20,032 nt of DNA from Novosphingobium sp. UBA1948 (GTDB lineage Bacteria > Pseudomonadota > Alphaproteobacteria > Sphingomonadales > Sphingomonadaceae): contig DDES01000019.1 of the NCBI GenBank assembly GCA_002336765.1, positions 1-20,032 on the forward strand, read 5' to 3'. A program made the translations under genes and the position numbers. Of this stretch, positions 14,380-20,032 are shown in pieces. Below the pieces are notes generated by a model. The model had not been told where the DNA came from. It searched no databases and was given only the letters and a program-made list of their open reading frames with translations. Each line of letters starts with the position of its first letter. Position 1 is the stretch's first letter.

Positions 14380-14859
14380 ATGCGTCTGGTTCTCTTCTCG
14401 CTCGCTGCGTCGCTGGCTGTTGCCGCGCCTGCCATGGCCCAGAGCACCGACACGACCGGCACGGGCAACGGTGCGCGTGTCGACGTGCATGGCGGGCTTG
14501 GCTGGGCCGATGGCCGTCAGGTGCAAGGCACTGTGGGCGCCACGGTCGGCTATGATGTCGGCACCGGCGGCGGTACGTTCGTTGGCCTCGAGGAATCGGT
14601 CGACAAGGTGCTGACCAGCCAGGACAAGACCCGCTTCTCGACCACGGCCCGCTTTGGCGCGCATGTGACGCCCAACAACAAGCTCTACGGCCTGGCCGGT
14701 TACACCTATGGCAGCGGCCCCAATGGCACGCATATCGGCGGTGGCCTCGAGCACACCTATGGCAAGTATTTCACCAAGGTGGAATATCGCCACACGTTCA
14801 ACGAGGATGGCGCCCGCGACAGCAACGCCGCGCTGGTGGGCGTGGGTCTGCGCTTCTAA
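14380..14859 (+). CDS. Small outer-membrane beta-barrel protein (OmpA/opacity-like), paralogue 1
   Basis: 159 residues. A clear Sec signal peptide (residues 1-20, cut after AMA-Q) leaves about 139 residues. The mature part is rich in Gly and aromatic residues, with alternating patterns typical of beta strands (YGLAGYTYGSGPN, KVEYRHTFNE). It ends GVGLRF, whose C-terminal Phe is the BAM-recognition signature. The size suits an eight-stranded barrel. No OmpA peptidoglycan-binding domain is present and the ligand is unknown. GGAG at 14368-14371 lies eight bases before the ATG. The same strand carries a paralogue 184 bp downstream, and a good terminator separates them, so they are probably transcribed separately. 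Both are inserted between trpF and trpB on the opposite strand. Confidence 0.82.
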   Translation: MRLVLFSLAASLAVAAPAMAQSTDTTGTGNGARVDVHGGLGWADGRQVQGTVGATVGYDVGTGGGTFVGLEESVDKVLTSQDKTRFSTTARFGAHVTPNNKLYGLAGYTYGSGPNGTHIGGGLEHTYGKYFTKVEYRHTFNEDGARDSNAALVGVGLRF

Positions 14860-14884
14860 ACGCTGACAGGTTTCCAACCCGCGA

Positions 14885-14917
14885 AGGGCGGTCCGGCTTG
14901 GCTCGGGCTGCCCTTTT
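14885..14917 (+). terminator. Rho-independent terminator after barrel gene 1
   Basis: A 10-pair stem (14885-14894 with 14905-14914, two G-T wobbles) has a ten-base loop and is followed by TTTT (14914-14917), about 26 bp after the stop. It is the best intrinsic-terminator candidate in the window. It implies that the second barrel gene has its own promoter in 14918-15043. Confidence 0.65.
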
Positions 14918-14945
14918 GCGTGGAATGGCCTTTTGCGTGGAATGG
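14912..14945 (+). repeat. 17-bp perfect tandem duplication
   Basis: CCTTTTGCGTGGAATGG at 14912-14928 is repeated exactly at 14929-14945. It includes the tail of the terminator upstream, so the T-tract is also duplicated. It is probably a recent slippage product, and no function is evident. Confidence 0.8.
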
Positions 14946-15043
14946 AAGTGAGTCAAATTGCCTAGGGCCTTGCCCCAAGCTGGACAGGGCGCGGGATTTG
15001 CGCGATTCTCGCAAGGAATTTTCGCTTTAAACGGAGAATTTCC

Positions 15044-15514
15044 ATGCGCTCACTCCGCCTGCTTTGCACCGCGCTGGCCTTGCTTTCGGCCCCGCTGGCC
15101 GCTCCCTCCGCCCATGCGGGTAGCTTCACCGCCGGTGGCAGCGTGGGCGTGGCCACCACCGGTTCCGGCAAGAGCAATGCCGCGCTGTCCGGCGTGGTCG
15201 GTTATGAAACCGGCCTTGCCGCCGATGGCGCGGTCTATGGCGGGGTGGACCAGTCGATCACGGTGCAGACGGCGGGTGGCGACGCGCGCTGGGGCACTTC
15301 GGCGCGGCTGGGTGTGGCCATTCCGGTGGTGGGATCGCTCTATGCCGTGTCGGGCTATCACTATGGCAAGGGGCCGAACGCCACCTCGCTGGGCGCGGGT
15401 TACGAGCGCGGCTTCGGCCCGACCTTTGGCCGCGCGGAATACCGCCGCTACTTCAACGAGGGCGGGATCCGCTCGACCGACAATTTTGCCGTGACTTTTG
15501 GTTTCAGGTTCTGA
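15044..15514 (+). CDS. Small outer-membrane beta-barrel protein, paralogue 2
   Basis: 156 residues, with a signal peptide (1-25, cut after AHA-G) and a mature part of about 131. It is clearly related to the gene before it: YAVSGYHYGKGPNATSLGAGYE and AEYRRYFNEGG align with the matching parts of paralogue 1, and it also ends in an aromatic C-terminus, GFRF. An eight-stranded outer-membrane barrel is expected. It lacks recognisable extra domains. GGAG at 15033-15036 stands seven bases before the ATG. The pair is probably a tandem duplication that has since diverged. Its last 11 bp overlap the end of convergent trpF, with no terminator between them. Role unknown; envelope maintenance is a guess from family, not from sequence. 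Confidence 0.82.
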   Translation: MRSLRLLCTALALLSAPLAAPSAHAGSFTAGGSVGVATTGSGKSNAALSGVVGYETGLAADGAVYGGVDQSITVQTAGGDARWGTSARLGVAIPVVGSLYAVSGYHYGKGPNATSLGAGYERGFGPTFGRAEYRRYFNEGGIRSTDNFAVTFGFRF

Positions 15515-16151
15515 CCGCGCGACAGAAGGACGCGATTTTCTCCGCGTCCTTCACGCCGGGCGCGCTTTCCACGCCCGAGGAGCAATCAACCAGCGGAGCG
15601 CCGGTGCGCGCGATCGCCTCGGCCACATTGGCTGGCGAGATGCCGCCTGCCAAGCCCCAGCCTTGCGGGAAGCCACCCGCCTTGAAGCCCGCCACCAGCG
15701 ACCAGTCGAACACCAGCCCCATGCCGCCCGGCAGTGTGCCTTTGGGCGTCTTGGCGTCGAACAACACCAGATCGACCGCGCCGCGATAGCTTTCCGCGCG
15801 CGCCACATCCTCCGCCTTGGCCACGGGTAGCGCTTTCCACACGGGCAGGCCGAAGCGCGCGCGCAGTTGCGCGGCGCGGGTGGGGCTTTCCTCACCGTGG
15901 AGTTGCAGCGCATCGAGGCGCGCCGCGGCGACCGCGTCGGCCAGCGTCGCATCATCGGCATCGACAAACAGCCCGACGCGCTTCACCCGCGCCTCTGCCG
16001 CCGCGCCCAGCGCCGCCGCCTGTTCCAGCGTCACATGGCGCGGGCTTTTGGGAAAGAACACGAAACCGGCATAATCGGCCCGCGCGGCCACCACCGCCTC
16101 CAGCGCTGGGATCGTGGAAATACCGCAGATCTTGATGGCAGTCTGGCGCAA
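15504..16151 (-). CDS. trpF: Phosphoribosylanthranilate isomerase
   Basis: 215 residues, normal for monofunctional TrpF. The barrel begins AIKICGIS with catalytic Cys9, continues YAGFVFFPKSPRHV (27-40) and LQLHGEES (82-89), and carries LVLFDAK with catalytic Asp132. The glycine-rich phosphate-binding loop is near GLAGGISPANV. It converts N-phosphoribosylanthranilate to CdRP in tryptophan synthesis. The start has to be TTG at 16149-16151: no ATG or GTG lies between it and an in-frame stop at 16209-16211, and downstream starts would remove the catalytic Cys. AAGG stands nine bases before the TTG. Both lie in a strong hairpin. It is separated from trpB by two opposite-strand genes, unlike the usual trpFBA order. 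Confidence 0.93.
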   Translation of the reverse strand: MRQTAIKICGISTIPALEAVVAARADYAGFVFFPKSPRHVTLEQAAALGAAAEARVKRVGLFVDADDATLADAVAAARLDALQLHGEESPTRAAQLRARFGLPVWKALPVAKAEDVARAESYRGAVDLVLFDAKTPKGTLPGGMGLVFDWSLVAGFKAGGFPQGWGLAGGISPANVAEAIARTGAPLVDCSSGVESAPGVKDAEKIASFCRAVRT

Positions 16152-16188
16152 AGGGGCTGGCCTTGATGGAGAAAGACCAGCCCCTTTG
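16149..16188 (-). terminator. Hairpin overlapping the trpF start codon
   Basis: CAAAGGGGCTGG (16149-16160) is the exact reverse complement of 16177-16188, giving a 12-bp stem with a 16-base loop. It follows the SIMPL gene by 34 bp and could be its terminator. The 3' arm on the minus strand ends at the trpF TTG, and the AAGG ribosome site lies at the loop edge. It may instead, or also, control trpF translation. Confidence 0.55.
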
Positions 16189-16222
16189 GCACAGGCCGCT
16201 GTGCGGGATCAAGCTTTCGCGG

Positions 16223-16978
16223 TCAGGGCTGTGGCGCCAGTTCGAACAGCACGCTGACATTGGTGCTGAGCGAGACCTCGCCGGCGGCCACGGGCGAGGG
16301 GGCAGCCATATCGGCCATCGCCATCTTGGCGTACATCACGGGGCGCGGAGGGCTATAGCCGCCGCTTTCGGTGATGGTGAGGATGCGCACCACTTTCAGC
16401 CCCGCCGCCTTGGCATAGAGCGCGGCGCGGGCGCGGGCGGCGGTCATGGCCTGTGCGCGGGCCTCGTCGAGCGCGGCATCGGCATTGTCCATCTCGAAGC
16501 TCGGCCCGTTCACCTGATTGGCGCCTGCCTCGACCAGCGTGTCGATGACTTTTCCGAACTCGCCCAGCTTGCGCTGTTTCACGGTCACAGTGTTGTTGAC
16601 CTGATAGCCGATCACCGGCGGAACCACCTGATCGAGCGGATTCTTGGGCTGGCGCGAGGTGTCGGCATAGACCGGATTGAGCGAGAGGTTGCTGGTCTGG
16701 ATATCCTTGTCGGCAATCCCCGCGCGCTTCAGGGCGGCGAACACGGCGTTCATCCGCGCGGCATTGGCGGCCAGCGCCTCGCCCGCGGTCTTGCCGCTGG
16801 TGGCGACGCCTGCGGAAAACACCGCCACATCGGGCGCGCGGGTGGAGCGACCCTCGGCCGAGAGGGTGAGCAACGTGTTGCCCGTCGCGACCACGGGGCC
16901 GGAGGAGAGATCATGCGCATGGGCCGCCATCGGCGTGGCGGTGGCAAAAGCGAGCGGCAGAAGGAAAAGTGATTTCAT
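16223..16978 (-). CDS. Periplasmic SIMPL-domain protein (DUF541, YggE-like)
   Basis: 251 residues from ATG 16978 (MKSLFLLPLAF). The frame can be extended by three codons to a TTG, but GGGAG lies nine bases upstream of this ATG. A signal peptide covers about residues 1-22 (cut after AHA). The rest is a SIMPL/DUF541 domain, with LTLSAEGRSTRAPDVAVFSAGV near its start, then DIQTSNLSLNPVY, followed by IGYQVNNTVTVKQRKLGEFGKVIDTLVEAGANQVNGPSF, the most typical part. E. coli YggE of this family has been linked to oxidative-stress protection, but the biochemical role is unknown. The gene lies between GNAT and trpF, outside the usual trp context. Confidence 0.88.
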   Translation of the reverse strand: MKSLFLLPLAFATATPMAAHAHDLSSGPVVATGNTLLTLSAEGRSTRAPDVAVFSAGVATSGKTAGEALAANAARMNAVFAALKRAGIADKDIQTSNLSLNPVYADTSRQPKNPLDQVVPPVIGYQVNNTVTVKQRKLGEFGKVIDTLVEAGANQVNGPSFEMDNADAALDEARAQAMTAARARAALYAKAAGLKVVRILTITESGGYSPPRPVMYAKMAMADMAAPSPVAAGEVSLSTNVSVLFELAPQP

Positions 16979-17044
16979 GTCAGGCAACTCCCGTCATTCC
17001 TGAACGGGATTTGCCCGCAACCGGCTTTCGCGATGCTGAACCGT

Positions 17045-17569
17045 TTACAGCTGCTTTTCGAGCACTACCATGTCGAGATGCGTCACTCCGCCATAGGGGA
17101 AGGGTCGCGTCTCGCCGGTGCGGGCATAGCCGCGCCGCTCGTAATAGGCGATTAACTCGGCGCGGCGGGAGATGACCGTCATTTCCATCGCACGCGCGCC
17201 AAAGCCACGGGCGGCATCCTCCGCCGCCGCCATCAACCGGCGCCCCAAACCACCCGCCTGCCGCGCGGGATCGACCGCCAGCATGCCCATATAGGCCATG
17301 CCAGTACCCTTGTCGGTGGCGGTGACCGTGCCGCAGGCCGCGCCCGTGCTGTCGAGCGCGATCAGCACATGCTGGGCCGGATCATCCAGTATGGCGGCCA
17401 GATCCTCTGCCGTGATGCGCTCGTCATCCAGCAGATCGGCTTCATGCGTCCAGCCCCCGCGCGCGGAATCGCCGCGATAGGCGCTTTCCACCAGCACCTT
17501 CAAGGCGGGCAGATCGGCGGATGAGGCAAGGCGAATGGTATGCGACGCGGTTACGGTCAGTTCGGGCAT
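17045..17569 (-). CDS. GNAT-family N-acetyltransferase
   Basis: 174 residues with a single GNAT fold. The acetyl-CoA-binding motif A reads MGMLAVDPARQAGGLGRRLM (94-113), with the Q/RxxGxG/A loop at 104-109. Motif B follows, EMTVISRRAELIAYYERRGYARTGE (129-153), with the Tyr-Tyr-x-Arg-Gly-Tyr signature near the end of the fold. The acceptor substrate (amine, amino acid or antibiotic) cannot be deduced. The gene starts at ATG 17569, overlapping the end of the secreted-protein gene by 13 bp, so both are probably one transcript. The SIMPL gene follows after 66 bp. Confidence 0.9.
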   Translation of the reverse strand: MPELTVTASHTIRLASSADLPALKVLVESAYRGDSARGGWTHEADLLDDERITAEDLAAILDDPAQHVLIALDSTGAACGTVTATDKGTGMAYMGMLAVDPARQAGGLGRRLMAAAEDAARGFGARAMEMTVISRRAELIAYYERRGYARTGETRPFPYGGVTHLDMVVLEKQL

Positions 17570-18207
17570 GATGTCTCGGGTTTGGTAGCAAAGGTCAGAT
17601 TATCGGACCGCGCGCGGCGGGCTTGCAGGTCCAGATCGCTGTCAGGATAGGCGCTGTGCAGCTTGATCGCAAGCGAGGCGAAAGCCGCAGGGCAGCTTTC
17701 CAGCGCGGGGATCAGACGGGCAAAGCGCTCGGCGGGCGGGCGATAGACCGGCGGCTTTGGGCGGGGCGGCACGTTCTGCGACGTGCAGCAGGCATCGTCG
17801 GGCCTGCCGTCGAGCGGCGTCTGGTTGGGATAGGCGCCCCGCAAGCGGTTACGTTTGTCGATCGCGGTGCCCGCCAACAGCGCGGCGGCGAGATATTCGG
17901 GCACGCTGGGGTAGCGTGGCCCGCTGGCGGTACTGCCCACGGCGCGCGGCGTATAGGCGCCCGCCAGTGCCACCAGCGCCGCGCTCTCGGGCTTGGAGAG
18001 CGGCAGATCGCGCACCCATAGCGGCAGGACGAAAACATTGCCTGCGCCGCGGCCGATGGCCAAGGGACGTTCGGTGTCGGGATGGGCGTTGTAAGTGGCG
18101 ATCTGGTCGTCGAGCGCGCTGGCGGCGGGGCTGCCTGCTGTCTGGGCTGTGGCGGCGGTGCCCAGCAGGGCCAACCCGCCGATCAGGATATGGTGTGAGA
18201 TGCTCAT
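17557..18207 (-). CDS. Secreted hypothetical protein, unknown family
   Basis: 216 residues. Residues 1-21 look like a Sec signal peptide (GLALLGTAATA-Q), after which the protein is soluble. A mixed helical region (30-125) includes LPLWVRDLPLSKPESAALVALAGAY and VPEYLAAALLAG. Then comes a Cys- and Pro-rich segment (Cys140, Cys141, then PPRPKPPVYRPP) and a C-terminal helical part with Cys172 and Cys214. Four cysteines in an exported protein suggest disulfides. I recognise no domain or catalytic motif. GGGAGGA lies just before the ATG at 18207, a strong ribosome site. It overlaps the GNAT gene by 13 bp. It begins 59 bp after the pyrF stop in the same direction. Confidence 0.75.
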   Translation of the reverse strand: MSISHHILIGGLALLGTAATAQTAGSPAASALDDQIATYNAHPDTERPLAIGRGAGNVFVLPLWVRDLPLSKPESAALVALAGAYTPRAVGSTASGPRYPSVPEYLAAALLAGTAIDKRNRLRGAYPNQTPLDGRPDDACCTSQNVPPRPKPPVYRPPAERFARLIPALESCPAAFASLAIKLHSAYPDSDLDLQARRARSDNLTFATKPETSCPN

Positions 18208-18266
18208 AGATCCTCCCGATGAGCCGCCAGCCTATCGGTGGAAAACTTGCTCGCAGATGAATGGGA

Positions 18267-18944
18267 TCAGAGCGTTGCCTCGATGGCGCGGGCGGCGGCG
18301 GCGGGGTCTTCGGCGCGGGCGATGGGGCGACCGATCACCAGCACGCTGGCCCCCGCATCGCGCGCGGCGCGCGGGGTGACGATGCGCTTCTGGTCGCCCA
18401 GGTTGGCATCGGGTAGGCGCAGGCCGGGCACCACGAAGAACCCGTCCTTCCACTGCCGCTTGATCGCGCCAACCTCGTGGCCCGAACAGACAATGCCATC
18501 CAGACCCGCGCTATGCGCGAGGTCCGCCAGACGCAGCGCCTGATCCTCCGCCTTGGCGGAAAAGCCGACAGCGGCCAGATCATCGTCGTCAAGGCTGGTC
18601 AGCACGGTGACGCCCACCACCTTGGTATGCTCGCCCGCAGCGGCCTTGGCGTCTTCCATCATGGCGCGGCCACCGGCGGCGTGGATGGTGACGATCGAGG
18701 GCTGCAACACATGGATCGCCTGCATCGCGGCGGCGACCGTGTTGGGAATGTCGTGCAGCTTCAGGTCGAGAAAGATCGGCAGGCCCAGCTTGGCCAGTTC
18801 ATGCACGCCGTGGTGGCCGTGGGCGCAGAAGAATTCCAGCCCCAGCTTCAGCCCGCCGACATGGTCCTTCACCTTGCGGGCAACGGCCTCGGCAGCCTCC
18901 AGACGGGGCAGGTCGAGGGCGACATAGATGGGGTTATGGGTCAT
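18267..18944 (-). CDS. pyrF: Orotidine 5'-phosphate decarboxylase
   Basis: 225 residues, standard for bacterial PyrF. It starts IYVALDL with Asp10 and has GLKLGLEFF (Lys33). The catalytic signature FLDLKLHDIPNTV (58-70) carries Asp60, Lys62 and Asp65, the charged tetrad together with Lys33. VCSGHEVGAIKR and the C-terminal phosphate-binding VIGRPIARAEDP are present. It makes UMP from OMP in the cytoplasm. The gene follows lapA by 10 bp, an arrangement seen in E. coli (lapA-lapB-pyrF), so co-transcription is likely. The insertion of three genes downstream separates it from trpF. Confidence 0.97.
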   Translation of the reverse strand: MTHNPIYVALDLPRLEAAEAVARKVKDHVGGLKLGLEFFCAHGHHGVHELAKLGLPIFLDLKLHDIPNTVAAAMQAIHVLQPSIVTIHAAGGRAMMEDAKAAAGEHTKVVGVTVLTSLDDDDLAAVGFSAKAEDQALRLADLAHSAGLDGIVCSGHEVGAIKRQWKDGFFVVPGLRLPDANLGDQKRIVTPRAARDAGASVLVIGRPIARAEDPAAAARAIEATL

Positions 18945-18954
18945 GGGTAAGGTC

Positions 18955-19269
18955 TCAGTTCTTGTCAGCCGCAGCGTCGAGTTGGGTGGAAGTGGCCAGA
19001 GGCGGGGTCGGAGTGCTGGCCTTCACGGTGTTTTCCAGCGTGGCGATGCGGCGATGCAGCCGCCAGCGCGCTGCCTTGGCCAGCAACCACATCGGCAGCA
19101 GCCCGATCAGGAAAAACGCCAGAGCGACAAAGCCCACCGGCCAGTTCACATGCAGATAGCCCGCCTCAAGCGGCCAGATATTGACCTCCACCGGATTCCA
19201 GTTGATCGCCACAAAGGCCGACACCAAAATCGCGATCAGCACCCAAAGCGCCGTGCGTATGATCTGCAT
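18955..19269 (-). CDS. LapA-domain (DUF1049) inner-membrane protein
   Basis: 104 residues. Two transmembrane helices lie at about 5-22 and 43-64, flanking the short periplasmic hairpin INWNPVEVNIWPLEAGYLHVNWPVG, whose N-x-V-NxWP pattern typifies LapA-domain proteins. A basic segment (KAARWRLHRRIATLEN) and an acidic, low-complexity tail follow on the cytoplasmic side. In E. coli LapA works with LapB in regulating LpxC turnover and LPS assembly. No lapB-like gene is next to it here, so the same partnership is not shown. ATG at 19269 is preceded by an AGAGG-type site. It starts the lapA-pyrF unit. Confidence 0.88.
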   Translation of the reverse strand: MQIIRTALWVLIAILVSAFVAINWNPVEVNIWPLEAGYLHVNWPVGFVALAFFLIGLLPMWLLAKAARWRLHRRIATLENTVKASTPTPPLATSTQLDAAADKN

Positions 19270-19312
19270 CCTCTTGTCCCCTCTTTGCGAATGCGGGCGC
19301 CATGCTAGGGCA

Positions 19313-19347
19313 GGCTGGCCGCAAAGGGAAGGGGGCGCAGGCCAGCC
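19313..19347. terminator. Hairpin between purB and lapA
   Basis: GGCTGGCC (19313-19320) is the reverse complement of GGCCAGCC (19340-19347), an 8-bp stem with a 19-base loop, 30 bp beyond the purB stop. No T-tract follows. It is weak as an intrinsic terminator and may be simple structure in GC-rich sequence. It separates purB from lapA, whose promoter may lie in 19270-19312. Confidence 0.35.
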
Positions 19348-19376
19348 GGCGCCCCGCCTTGAATCATCCCCTCGCT

Positions 19377-20032
<656 letters not shown>

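Overview
The window is GC-rich, gene-dense bacterial chromosome. Gene content and order point to an alphaproteobacterium, most likely a Sphingomonadales member close to Novosphingobium or Sphingobium. The evidence is a lapA-pyrF...trpF...trpB-trpA-accD-folC order on one strand, a valine-type acyl-CoA dehydrogenase/HIBCH/enoyl-CoA hydratase cluster, and short intergenic repeats beginning GCCTCCGGCGG. The genus is inference. No rRNA, tRNA, CRISPR array, transposase or phage gene was seen.

Left part (1-6279): the end of an acyl-CoA dehydrogenase gene, a 3-hydroxyisobutyryl-CoA hydrolase and an enoyl-CoA hydratase form a tightly overlapping + strand operon, probably for valine/isobutyryl-CoA breakdown. 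A convergent UvrD/PcrA helicase follows, then a divergent MHS-type major facilitator transporter. Both convergent gaps here (2213-2376 and 6056-6279) hold related, mosaic, hairpin-forming repeats. One of them has 40-bp perfect inverted repeats at its ends.

Middle (6280-10985): rsmD and an RsuA/RluB-type pseudouridine synthase with a repetitive basic N-terminal tail overlap by 4 bp. An AmpG-type muropeptide permease is divergent from them. Its 3' end overlaps that of folC by 19 bp.

Right part (9672-20032): a minus-strand block holds purB (partial), lapA, pyrF, trpF, trpB, trpA, accD and folC. It looks like the usual alphaproteobacterial lapA-pyrF-trp-accD-folC series opened at two places. An unknown secreted protein, a GNAT acetyltransferase and a SIMPL-domain protein lie between pyrF and trpF. 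Two opposite-strand, paralogous small outer-membrane barrel genes lie between trpF and trpB. A 67-residue hydrophobic gene of about 50% GC is wedged between trpB and trpA, overlapping both.

The strongest candidates for something undescribed are that small membrane protein, the mosaic repeats, the trpF start codon (TTG) buried in a hairpin, and the 22-bp-spaced direct repeats between trpB and the first barrel gene. Everything else is ordinary core metabolism. I see no complete novel multi-gene system, and the function of the small trp-linked protein is unknown.
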